Assembly (NCBI GenBank): GCA_016721015.1
Contig: JADKJL010000001.1
Location: 310,001 to 374,000, forward strand
Reading direction: 5' to 3'
Source of the DNA: Lysobacterales bacterium
Lineage (GTDB): Bacteria; Pseudomonadota; Gammaproteobacteria; Xanthomonadales; Rhodanobacteraceae
DNA: 64,000 nt
A program made the position numbers and the translations under genes. Below are positions 37,702 through 46,048 of the stretch, in pieces. Under the pieces are notes generated by a model. It made no database searches, was not told where the DNA came from, and saw only the letters and a program-made list of their open reading frames with translations. Every line of letters begins with the position of its first letter. Positions within the stretch are counted from its first letter, which is position 1.

Positions 37702-37956
37702 TCAATCGGAACCCATGTTGCGCTCGATCAGCGTGACAACATCGGCCAGCGTGGCATCTCGCGGCATGCTCATGTCATTCAGCTTGATCGAGAGGCGATC
37801 CTCGAATTCGAGCATGACGTCGAGCATCATCATCGAATCAAGTCCGAGTTCGTGCAAAGGTGTTTCCGCTTTCGCGGACGCCGGAGAAATATCGAATCGC
37901 TCGTCGAGAAATTCCTGCAGCATCGAAAGGATTCCCTTTCGGTCCGGTTTCGCCAT
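37702..37956 (-). CDS. Acyl carrier protein in the DSF operon
   Basis: 84 residues from the ATG at 37956, which has an excellent AAGGAGG seven bases upstream; the longer frame to 37992 is therefore not used. The phosphopantetheine site is Ser41 in ELGLDSMMML. The rest is a four-helix acidic ACP (FLDERFDISPASAKAETPL; LEFEDRLSIKLNDMSM). It differs from standard FabF-neighbour ACP by its DSMMM core rather than DSLDxVE. First gene of the ACP, ketosynthase, rpfF operon. Confidence 0.9.
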   Translation of the reverse strand: MAKPDRKGILSMLQEFLDERFDISPASAKAETPLHELGLDSMMMLDVMLEFEDRLSIKLNDMSMPRDATLADVVTLIERNMGSD

Positions 37957-38216
37957 GTTCACGCCTCCTTTTGCAAGGGTGGAAGAGTTCATGACGACAT
38001 GCTAGCTCACGCGCAGTGTTGGTGCACCTTCGACGCGCTTTCAGTTCCGCGACATCCTGCTGCGCACGATTGGCGTGGGCTGAGCACGCAAACTAGCGAA
38101 CGCCGTTGCCTACCCGGTCACGACGAGCTTCGCAGCGCCGGCTCGGGCACCGTGAGCGCGAAGCGCATGATTGACCGAAGTCTCGGGCAGCGGGATTGCT
38201 CTGGCGGCAAGCGTGA

Positions 38217-38522
38217 TCAGGCCAGTGCGCGCAAGGGTGGCCGACTTATCGGCGTAGTGCGATCGAGCCGATCCAGCGTTTCGCGTGCCTTTTCCTGGAT
38301 CTGTCGGGCCAGGCTCGTTTCCCAACCGAGCTTGCCAATTTCACGCAGTACGCTGCAGGCGGGACAGTCATGCGCCCGGCTGTTCGGACATGCGTGGGGC
38401 TCGGTCAGCGCCTCACGACTCCACTGCCTCAGCGTTTCGGCGACGTACGGCGTCCAGCGTGCCGCCGCGATCCGTTGCAGTGTCGAGTGCGCCGGGCAGT
38501 GCTGGTCTTGATCAGTGCGCAT
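38217..38522 (-). CDS. Small Cys/Arg-rich hypothetical protein
   Basis: 101 residues from the ATG at 38522, with GGAG eight bases upstream. No family is recognised. It has four or five cysteines in HCPAHSTLQ, HACPNSRAHDCPACSVL, and helical stretches RWTPYVAETLRQWSREAL and ETSLARQIQEKARETLDR. Soluble. It lies 260 bp upstream of the ACP gene on the same strand; whether it belongs to the DSF locus is uncertain. Confidence 0.5.
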   Translation of the reverse strand: MRTDQDQHCPAHSTLQRIAAARWTPYVAETLRQWSREALTEPHACPNSRAHDCPACSVLREIGKLGWETSLARQIQEKARETLDRLDRTTPISRPPLRALA

Positions 38523-38704
38523 GCTATCTCCGTGGCTTGTTTTGTTGCGCACCATGATGGATGGCTGGGCTGATCAGGCCCGTCGGCTGGTTCACCCGCG
38601 GAGTGTGAACTGCGACACGGTTGTTGCCGGTTTCGGGCCCAACCCGGCCCCCGAACCGCCTTGTGGACGTCACTCGGCTGGTCGGCGATGGCGTCGACGG
38701 CCGC

Positions 38705-40261
38705 TCAGGCCGCAGCCATTCCGGGTTCTTGAACGGCGCGGATCGCGCTGATCAGATCCCGGTTCGTCGGCAGATCCTTGACCGCATGTGCGCTGACGGT
38801 ACGCAGCATGTCGAATTCGCGACGTGCGGCGGTAGTGTCCGTGTACCGTGAACGGCTCGCCGTGAGATCGGTCCTGAACTCCATGCCGTAAAGAATGAAC
38901 TGCCAACTGGCCGGCATGAACATTTCCAGATCGGTGATGAAATCGAGGCGGTGGGGGGGGCGATGACGCCATTCGATGAGCCGATCCAGCAGGCTGTCCG
39001 GAATGCTGGCCGGGTCGGTGTTGTCGATCCAGAAATCGTTGTCGCGGCGCTGCGACAGGCAATAGTGGAGCTTGAGGAAATCGATGATGCGCGTGTAGCG
39101 TTGGCTCATCATCTGGTTGAAGTTGGCCGCCGCACGTTCGAAGTGGCCGTCCATCGGCAACAGGTGCGCGACCAGGTAGGTGGCCATCTCGATCAATCCG
39201 ATGCCGGTGGATTCAAGCGGTTCGAGAAAGCCGGCGGAGAGACCGATGGCCACGCAATTGTGTTTCCACTGCACCGGCCGGTAGCCGGTCTCGAACGGCA
39301 ACCGGCGCGCATTCAAGCCATCAGCGGCAGCGCCGATGTACGCACGCAGCACAGCTTCGGCCGCATCGTCGCTGCTGTGTCGGCTCGAGTAGGCATAGCC
39401 GATGCCGCGGCGTTCCTGCAGACCGATATCCCAGCTCCAACCAGCTGCGTGCGCGGTCGAGATCGTCGTCGAGGGTATCGGAGAATCCGCCTGCGCGTAG
39501 GGCACCTGGATGGCGACGGCGCGATCAACGAAGAGTACGTCGCTGACCTGCTTGAATGGCTGTCCGAGCGCCTTGCCGATCAGGGCGGCGCGCATGCCGG
39601 TGCAATCGATGTACAGATCAGCGTGCAAGGATCCGAGTTCATCGGTGACGACCGCGCTGATGGCGCCGGTTTCATCCTGGCTGACTCCGGTGATCGTGGC
39701 CAGATGATGGTTGACACCCAGTGCGCGGCCTTCTGCGGCGAGCAGGGCCGCAAACCTCGCCGCGTCGAAGTGATAGGCGTAGTTCATCGGCCCTTGGTAT
39801 TCCGGATCGGTTGCCCGCTTCGGGGCGCGACCGGCATCGGTGACGCGTTTCTGCATGGTCACCGCATCGGCGAACGGCACGTCTTCGCCGGCTTCGCCGA
39901 GTAGCCAGTACGGCAGCAACTCAAGGCCATCCACGCGTGCGCTGGGCAGGTTGAACGGATGCATGTAGCGGCTGCGTCCGGCGCTACCGGCAGGGCGCAC
40001 CCAGTCGACAAAGTCGATGCCTTGCTTGAAGGTCGCACCGGTCTCGCGAATGAAGCGGGATTCGCTGATGCCGATCTGCGAAAGCGCTCCGCGTATCGAA
40101 GGGAAGGTGCCTTCACCGACGCCGAGGATGCCGATCGTGGGCGATTCAACGAGGGCGATGCGCACCGAACCTGGCGCTCGACTATTCAGCGTTCTGGCGA
40201 GGTAACAGGCACACAGCCAACCCGCTGTTCCACCGCCTGCGATCAGGATATTGCGCAGCAT
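38705..40261 (-). CDS. Flavin-dependent tryptophan-halogenase-family protein
   Basis: 518 residues. FAD-binding GGGTAGW at the N-terminus. The catalytic Lys is Lys79 in GATFKQGIDF, the same number as in PrnA and RebH. The conserved Glu is in GFLEPLESTGIGL (about 347). The usual WxWxIP motif is WSWDIG (275-280), with Gly in place of Pro. Halogenase relatives are common beside TonB receptors in sugar loci of xanthomonads and caulobacters, where their substrates are unknown. It is divergent from the TonB receptor and shares its operator-bearing promoter region. GAGGA lies before the ATG. Confidence 0.88.
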   Translation of the reverse strand: MLRNILIAGGGTAGWLCACYLARTLNSRAPGSVRIALVESPTIGILGVGEGTFPSIRGALSQIGISESRFIRETGATFKQGIDFVDWVRPAGSAGRSRYMHPFNLPSARVDGLELLPYWLLGEAGEDVPFADAVTMQKRVTDAGRAPKRATDPEYQGPMNYAYHFDAARFAALLAAEGRALGVNHHLATITGVSQDETGAISAVVTDELGSLHADLYIDCTGMRAALIGKALGQPFKQVSDVLFVDRAVAIQVPYAQADSPIPSTTISTAHAAGWSWDIGLQERRGIGYAYSSRHSSDDAAEAVLRAYIGAAADGLNARRLPFETGYRPVQWKHNCVAIGLSAGFLEPLESTGIGLIEMATYLVAHLLPMDGHFERAAANFNQMMSQRYTRIIDFLKLHYCLSQRRDNDFWIDNTDPASIPDSLLDRLIEWRHRPPHRLDFITDLEMFMPASWQFILYGMEFRTDLTASRSRYTDTTAARREFDMLRTVSAHAVKDLPTNRDLISAIRAVQEPGMAAA

Positions 40262-40329
40262 GTTTGCAATCCTCGTTGGTGGCTTGAACCGACGCCGCCC
40301 GAATCCAAATCGCGCAAGCTACGCCTGAA

Positions 40330-40343
40330 TGACTGCGCTGTCA
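40330..40343. promoter_or_regulatory. LacI-type operator O1
   Basis: TGACTGCGCTGTCA, a near palindrome, one base different from the ideal TGACAGCGCTGTCA. It lies nearest the halogenase gene in the divergent promoter region. Centre to centre it is 44 bp from O2. Confidence 0.6.
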
Positions 40344-40371
40344 TTGTGCACTGCGGCATGGTTTTTCCTCA

Positions 40372-40412
40372 AATGGCAGCGCTGTCAAATAGTTGTTGAC
40401 AGCGCTGCCATT
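40372..40412. promoter_or_regulatory. Paired LacI-type operators O2 and O3
   Basis: TGGCAGCGCTGTCA (40374-40387) and TGACAGCGCTGCCA (40397-40410) are each near-palindromic and together form a perfect inverted repeat with 17 bp arms and a 7-base spacer. Centres are 23 bp apart, about two helical turns. A LacI-family repressor gene sits in the same locus (46049-47074), and central-CG palindromes of this kind are what that family binds. The same arms could also fold in RNA. Confidence 0.75.
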
Positions 40413-40424
40413 GCTCTGCAATCT
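40396..40424 (+). promoter_or_regulatory. Possible sigma-70 promoter of the TonB-receptor operon
   Basis: TTGACA at 40396-40401 is an ideal -35 element and overlaps O3. Seventeen bases later CAATCT is a weak -10. If used, a repressor on O3 would block polymerase directly. It lies about 75 bp ahead of the receptor start codon. Confidence 0.45.
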
Positions 40425-40498
40425 GCGTCGCCACGCAATCATCATCGGCGCTCTTGAGGCAAGCTCAGCGGGCGTCATCACCTGGGAGGGAGAGTCCA

Positions 40499-42934
40499 AT
40501 GTTTGTTCGCAAGACGCTGCTTTGCAGCTCCATCGCCGCGGTACTCGCGGCCGGTTCAGTCATGGCGGCCGCACAACCCGACGCAGGGGCGGACGCCAGT
40601 TCGGCCACGGGCTCGGCATCCAGGGATACCGAGTCCCTGGATACGATCACGGTGACCGCAACCAAGCGCAGCACCCCATTGCAGAAGACGCCGGTCGCCA
40701 TCACCGCGATCAGCGCCAATACGCTCGACAAGGAGCGTGTGATCACGGTTCAGGACATCACCAACCTGGTTCCCGGTTTCAGCGGTACGACGCAGGGCGA
40801 CCACGGTGTCATCACGCTGACCCTGCGCGGAATCGGCAATGACAGTGCCAAAACCGAGTACGCCGATCCCGAAGTGGCGCTGTTTGTCGACGGCATCTAC
40901 ACGCCACGTGCCGAGGGGGCCGCGGCACTGCTGCTCGATCTCGATGCCGTGGAAGTACTGCGCGGTCCGCAGGGAACCCTGTGGGGCCGCAACTCGACAG
41001 TTGGCGCGGTCAACATGCAGACCGCCAAGCCGGTCATCGGCGATAGCTCGGGCAACGTGCAATTCGGTTTTGGCAACTATGGCCGTATCGGTGGTCGCGG
41101 TGCGATCAATCTGCCGATCAGCGATACCTGGGCGATGCGCGTCGCATTCGCGCACGAGCAGCACGAAGGCTATGTCGATTACCAGAATCCGGGCGCGCTG
41201 TTGCCGTCGCTGACCTCGCAACAGGAAGCCTATGCCGCTTCCGGCGGCGACCCGGCCACCTTCCAGCCGATCAACGCGAACCTGTTTGTCACCGGTGGCG
41301 ACAAGTACAACTCGCAGGATCAGTCGGCGGTTCGCGTCAGCAGCCTGTGGCAGCCGAACAATGATTTCAGCTGGAATGTCTCGTACGAATATTTCCGCGA
41401 TACCGGTACGCCGAACGCGAGCCTGATGCAGACTCCGCGTGCGGGTCAGGATTTCTGGTCCTCGCTGGTCGATACCGCGCCCTATCTCGATCGCGAGGCG
41501 CGCACCTTCCGCAGTCGCATGGACTGGCAACTCAGCGACAACATCGCCCTGTCCTACATCGCGGGATTCAGCCACTACGAAGGCTCATCCGATTTCGACC
41601 AGGATGGCGGCGTGCAGGTGCCGACCAGTTTCACCACCGGCGCGACCTATCAGGAGGACCGCACCAACTACTCGACCTACACGAACTCAAGTCACGAGTT
41701 CGACCTGAAATCGACCGGCGACAATACGATGGACTGGATCCTCGGTCTCTATTACGCCGCCGAGCAGAACAAGATCCGCTTCGATATCCCGATCTTCAAT
41801 GGCACCCAGCAGGGTACGGTCGGCTGGCAAGGCTCGTTCATCCAGCCCAAGCAGACCGTGGCCTCGAAGGCCGCCTTCGGCCAGGCCACCTGGCATGTCT
41901 CGGATTCGTTCCGCCTGACCGGCGGCCTGCGCTACACCAAGGACGAGAAGGAAAATATCGGTGGTCGGGGCTGGGGCTGGCAGGGTTACGGCAATCCGGA
42001 CGTTCCCCAGATCCCGATTGCGCCGGGCACGATCCCGAGCAACGAGAACGGTTTCGGTTTCGGCATTTCCGGTATCAACGACGGCAAATACGACCATGGC
42101 CAACTCACCTGGCTGGCGCGCGCCGATTTCGACATCGCCGAGAATTTCCTGTTCTACGGCAGCGTCTCGACCGGCTACAAGTCCGGCGGCCTGCAGGATG
42201 GCGGCGTGCCATACAAACACGAGGAATTGACCAACTTCGAGATCGGCACCAAGAACAGCTTCATGGGCGGAAGCGTGATCTGGAACAACGCGCTCTATTA
42301 CGAAGATTTCAAGGACTTCCAGCTCGCCGCGCCGATCAGCTTCATCGACGGCAGCCGCGGACTCGGCTTCTCGAACGTCAGCGGCAGCACCAAGGTCTGG
42401 GGCTTCGAGTCGGAACTCAATGCGCGCCTGACCGACAGCGATCGCGTGCAAGTGGTGTTCTCGGCGATTCCGCACAAGAAGCTTGGCACCCTGCTCTATG
42501 CGGGCTCGAACGACTACCAGGGCTTGCCGCCTTGTCCGGCGGAATCGGGAATCGGAAGCTGCCTTGACGTATCGGGCAACGAACTCGCACACGCACCGGA
42601 CGCCTCGCTCCAGGTTGCCTATGAGCATGATTTCCACTTTGCCAGCGGCGCGCGCCTGACCCCACGCATCAGCCTGCATTACGAAACCGATTCCTGGCTC
42701 AGCGCCTTCAACCTCGGCGACGGCGACAAGCAGGACAGCTATCACCGCACCGACTTGAGCATGCGTTACCAGAATCCAACCGGCTCGTGGTACGCCGATT
42801 TCTACGTCGACAACGTCGAGAACGGAAAGATTCGCACCAGCGCCGGTCGCACCTCGGTCGGCAGCGGCTTTGTCTATCTGTCGCAGTACCTGCCGCCGCG
42901 CACGTTCGGGGTCAACTTCGGCGTCTGGTTCTGA
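40499..42934 (+). CDS. TonB-dependent outer-membrane receptor
   Basis: 811 residues from the ATG at 40499, preceded by GGGAGGGAGAG. Signal peptide of about 26 residues (MFVRKTLLCSSIAAVLAAGS), then a TonB-box-like LDTITVTATKR, a plug domain (KTPVAITAISANTLDKERV; VEVLRGPQGTLWGRNSTVGAVN) and a 22-strand barrel ending in Phe (TFGVNFGVWF). It brings a large substrate, here probably an oligosaccharide or glycoside, across the outer membrane. Context (GH1 enzyme, sugar transporter, LacI, glucokinase) supports a carbohydrate uptake role. Confidence 0.93.
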   Translation: MFVRKTLLCSSIAAVLAAGSVMAAAQPDAGADASSATGSASRDTESLDTITVTATKRSTPLQKTPVAITAISANTLDKERVITVQDITNLVPGFSGTTQGDHGVITLTLRGIGNDSAKTEYADPEVALFVDGIYTPRAEGAAALLLDLDAVEVLRGPQGTLWGRNSTVGAVNMQTAKPVIGDSSGNVQFGFGNYGRIGGRGAINLPISDTWAMRVAFAHEQHEGYVDYQNPGALLPSLTSQQEAYAASGGDPATFQPINANLFVTGGDKYNSQDQSAVRVSSLWQPNNDFSWNVSYEYFRDTGTPNASLMQTPRAGQDFWSSLVDTAPYLDREARTFRSRMDWQLSDNIALSYIAGFSHYEGSSDFDQDGGVQVPTSFTTGATYQEDRTNYSTYTNSSHEFDLKSTGDNTMDWILGLYYAAEQNKIRFDIPIFNGTQQGTVGWQGSFIQPKQTVASKAAFGQATWHVSDSFRLTGGLRYTKDEKENIGGRGWGWQGYGNPDVPQIPIAPGTIPSNENGFGFGISGINDGKYDHGQLTWLARADFDIAENFLFYGSVSTGYKSGGLQDGGVPYKHEELTNFEIGTKNSFMGGSVIWNNALYYEDFKDFQLAAPISFIDGSRGLGFSNVSGSTKVWGFESELNARLTDSDRVQVVFSAIPHKKLGTLLYAGSNDYQGLPPCPAESGIGSCLDVSGNELAHAPDASLQVAYEHDFHFASGARLTPRISLHYETDSWLSAFNLGDGDKQDSYHRTDLSMRYQNPTGSWYADFYVDNVENGKIRTSAGRTSVGSGFVYLSQYLPPRTFGVNFGVWF

Positions 42935-43122
42935 ACCTGATCCGGTTCAGCCGCGACTGAAGCCACCGTCCCGCCTCTCCGGCAAGGGCCGGGATGCGCC
43001 GACTTTCCTCGATGAAGTCGGCGCTTTCCGGCCCGCGCCCTGAACCTGAGCGGGCGAATTCCGGCTCCGCGCCATCGCGCGCGAGCGCTGCGCCGCACGA
43101 TCTGCATTCCCTGAGCGAGCTG

Positions 43123-44508
43123 ATGCCAAAAGACGAGAACAGCAACGAGATCTGCCGCTTTCCCGACAACTTCATCTGGGGATCGGCCACCGCCGCGTAT
43201 CAGATCGAAGGTGCTTGGAAGGCGGACGGCAAGGGCGAATCGATCTGGGATCGGTTCGCGCATACGCCGGGCAAGGTTCGTGGTGGCGATAACGGTGATG
43301 TCGCCTGCGACAGCTATCACCGTCATGCCGAAGACATCGCCCTGATGAAGACGATGGGTCTCGAAAGCTATCGCTACTCGATCGCCTGGCCGCGCGTGCA
43401 ACCGGGTGGCAAGGGGCCGGCCAACAGCAAGGGACTCGACTACTACCGACGCCTGACCGACAGCGTGCTCGATGCCGGCATGCGTCCGCTGGTCACCTTG
43501 TATCACTGGGATCTGCCCCAGGAACTCGAAGATGCCGGTGGCTGGGCCAATCGCGATACCGCGATGCGCTTTGGCGACTACGTGGCCCAGGTCGCCGATG
43601 CACTCGGCGATCGCGTGCGCCACTGGATCGTCTTGAACGAACCGAAAACCTTTACCTCGACCGGCTACTGGCTCGGCGTGCACGCGCCGGGGCGAGCGGA
43701 TCCACTCGCCTTCCTGCGCGCGACCCATGGCGCCAACCTGGCCCAGGGCATCGGCTTTCGTGCATTGAAGGCCGGGCGAGCCGACTGCGAGGTCGGCGGT
43801 GCCTACGATGTCGGTCCGATGTATCCCGAAACCGGTTCCGCCGAAGACGCCGCTGCGGCCGAGCGCTGGCACCGCTTTCTAAATTTGTGGTTTCTGTATC
43901 CGGCCCTGCATGGAACCTATCCTGCCGGCGTGCTGCCGGTCGACGAAATCGATGTCCTGCTGGGGTTTCTGCCCGGCGACGAAAAGATCCTGCGCGTGCC
44001 GCTGGATTTCGTCGGCCTCAACTATTATTCACCGTGGCTGGTTCGGCATGCGCAGACGGGTTGCAACATCCCGGGCCTCAACGCGACGGGGCAATGGGCG
44101 AAAGGGCTTGGTGACCTGCCAAAGACCGACATCGGCTGGGATATCGACGCCAATGGCTTTCGCGAGATCCTCAACATCATGCACAAGGAAACCGGCAAGC
44201 TGCCGATTGAGATCAGCGAGTGCGGCGCGGCGTTCAACGCCGGACCCGGCGCCAACGGCGAGATCAATGATCTGGCACGCATCGATTTCCTGCGTCAGCA
44301 CCTGAAGGCAATGGCCCTGGCCATGGCCGACGGCGTGCCGGTGCGGGCTTTCCATCACTGGAGCCTGCTCGACAATTTCGAGTGGGCCGAAGGCTATTCG
44401 CAGCGTTTCGGGCTCGTCCATGTCGATTTCGAAAACGGGCAGAAGCGCACGCTGAAGGCCTCCGGACACTGGTATGCCAAGGTCGCGGCGGCCAATGCGC
44501 TGGCCTGA
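43123..44508 (+). CDS. GH1 beta-glycosidase
   Basis: 461 residues, cytoplasmic (no signal peptide). Glycoside hydrolase family 1: the acid/base Glu173 is in VLNEPKTF and the nucleophile Glu366 in EISECGAAF. The classic ENG motif is ECG here, leaving the catalytic Glu intact. Other GH1 marks are FIWGSATAAYQIEGAW, HWDLPQELED and NFEWAEGYSQRFGLVHVDF. It likely releases glucose from an imported beta-glucoside. The ATG at 43123 gives the normal N-terminus; the frame is open to 42994 but that part is not family sequence. Confidence 0.92.
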   Translation: MPKDENSNEICRFPDNFIWGSATAAYQIEGAWKADGKGESIWDRFAHTPGKVRGGDNGDVACDSYHRHAEDIALMKTMGLESYRYSIAWPRVQPGGKGPANSKGLDYYRRLTDSVLDAGMRPLVTLYHWDLPQELEDAGGWANRDTAMRFGDYVAQVADALGDRVRHWIVLNEPKTFTSTGYWLGVHAPGRADPLAFLRATHGANLAQGIGFRALKAGRADCEVGGAYDVGPMYPETGSAEDAAAAERWHRFLNLWFLYPALHGTYPAGVLPVDEIDVLLGFLPGDEKILRVPLDFVGLNYYSPWLVRHAQTGCNIPGLNATGQWAKGLGDLPKTDIGWDIDANGFREILNIMHKETGKLPIEISECGAAFNAGPGANGEINDLARIDFLRQHLKAMALAMADGVPVRAFHHWSLLDNFEWAEGYSQRFGLVHVDFENGQKRTLKASGHWYAKVAAANALA

Positions 44509-44589
44509 TCGGAACACGGCATCGCGAGCGGCTGGCAAGCTGCGCTCGCCGGCCGGATCCTCCTCAAACCACCCTGTGAGCACGATGCC

Positions 44590-45975
44590 ATGAATGCGAT
44601 CACTTCTGCGCCAGCCTCCGGGCGACTGCCACCACGTCGCTACATCGGCTACGGCCTCGGTGATTTCGCCTTCAATTTCTACTGGTTGCCGCTGCAGGTT
44701 TTCCTGCTCAAGTACTACACCGATGTGCTCGGCCTCGACAGCGCGGCGGCCGGCCTGATCGTCATGGTTTGCCTGATCTGGGATGGCCTGGTTGATCCCC
44801 TGATCGGCATCGTCGCCAACAAGACGCGCACGCGTTTCGGTCGCTATCGACCCTACATGCTGTTCGGTGCGATTCCGCTGGCGGCAAGTTTCAGCCTGGT
44901 GTTCCTGCCGGTGCCGTTCCACGACACCTCGTTGATCATCTATGCGCTGGCGACGCAGTTGCTGTTCCGCACTGTCTATGCGGCGGTCAATATTCCCTAT
45001 GGCGCGATGATGGCGTCGATGACGCGCGACTCGATGGAGCGCAACTGGCTGTCCGGCGCGCGCATGCTGTTCGCCTTCAGCGGATCGGCCGTGGTCGGCT
45101 ATTTCACGCCGCGACTGGTCGCCTACATCGGCATCAGCAATCCGGATTCGGCCTATTTCTGGTCGGCGGCGATCCTTTCCACGCTGGCGACGCTGGTGAT
45201 CTTTCTCAGCTACGCGATGACCGAGGAACGCCTCGAACCGGTCTCCGAACAGCAACGCCATCCGCCCATCGGCGAGTTGCTGCGCATGCTGGCGAAGAAC
45301 ACGCCGTTCCTGCAGGCTGCGGCCGCGATCGCCCTGTTCGGTTTTGCCAGCACGGTGACCAGCGCCAGCCTTGCCTATTACGTGCAGTACTACATGCATG
45401 GCGAGCTGACGATGACCGGCGATCTGGTCAGCATGATTCCATTCGTGCAGATGCTGGCGATCCTGCCGTGGACCCTGATCAGCCGGCGCATCGGCAAACG
45501 TGCCGCGTGGATCAGCGGTTTGCTGATCGCGACCGCCGCGCTGATCGCCTTGCATCTGGTTGGACGCCCCGACACGGTCACGTTGTTCGTGCTGATCGGC
45601 ATCACCGCGTTCGGCTCGGCTTCGATCGCGGTGAACTTCTGGTCGATCGTGCCGGACACCGTGGAGTATGGCGAGTGGCGCTCCGGCGTGCGGGTCGAAG
45701 GCTTCGTGTTCGGCCTGGTCACCCTGATCCAGAAATCCGCGCTCGGTGTGTCATCCGCGTTCGTCGGCCTCTATCTGACCTGGATCGGCTATGTACCGAA
45801 TCAGGCGCAATCGGAATCGACGGTTGAGGGACTGCGCTACATGATCACGCTGTTCCCGATGGCCGGCATGCTCGCCTCATGCGCCGTGATGTTGTTCTAT
45901 CGCCTCGATGCGCCGACCCACGCGCGACTCGTCGCCGAGATCGCCGCACGCACGTCGCCGCAAGCGGCAAGGTGA
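44590..45975 (+). CDS. GPH-family sugar:cation symporter (MFS)
   Basis: 461 residues with about 12 TM segments. The GPH (melibiose permease-like) signatures are YGLGDFAFNFYW at the start, LIWDGLVDPLIGIVANKTRTRFGRYRPYMLFGA (read as LVDPLIGIVANKTRTRFGRY), and the late IVPDTVEYGEWRSGVRVEG. It should import the sugar, such as a disaccharide or glucoside, through the inner membrane between the TonB receptor and the GH1 enzyme. It lies 81 bp after the GH1 gene. Confidence 0.92.
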   Translation: MNAITSAPASGRLPPRRYIGYGLGDFAFNFYWLPLQVFLLKYYTDVLGLDSAAAGLIVMVCLIWDGLVDPLIGIVANKTRTRFGRYRPYMLFGAIPLAASFSLVFLPVPFHDTSLIIYALATQLLFRTVYAAVNIPYGAMMASMTRDSMERNWLSGARMLFAFSGSAVVGYFTPRLVAYIGISNPDSAYFWSAAILSTLATLVIFLSYAMTEERLEPVSEQQRHPPIGELLRMLAKNTPFLQAAAAIALFGFASTVTSASLAYYVQYYMHGELTMTGDLVSMIPFVQMLAILPWTLISRRIGKRAAWISGLLIATAALIALHLVGRPDTVTLFVLIGITAFGSASIAVNFWSIVPDTVEYGEWRSGVRVEGFVFGLVTLIQKSALGVSSAFVGLYLTWIGYVPNQAQSESTVEGLRYMITLFPMAGMLASCAVMLFYRLDAPTHARLVAEIAARTSPQAAR

Positions 45976-46048
45976 GCGCGCAACGGAACAGGCGGGCTTG
46001 GCGATACAATTCGCCGGTGTGGGATCTTGCGCGGGGAAGGTCGAGGGA

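Noticed and set aside
42874..43872. 332-residue minus-strand frame opposite the GH1 gene and the receptor end
   Set aside because: The plus-strand genes carry clear catalytic and barrel motifs; the antisense frame has none.
44029..45555. 508-residue minus-strand frame opposite the sugar transporter and GH1 end
   Set aside because: Antisense to a clear 12-TM GPH transporter; the His/Arg/Gln-rich sequence has no family features.
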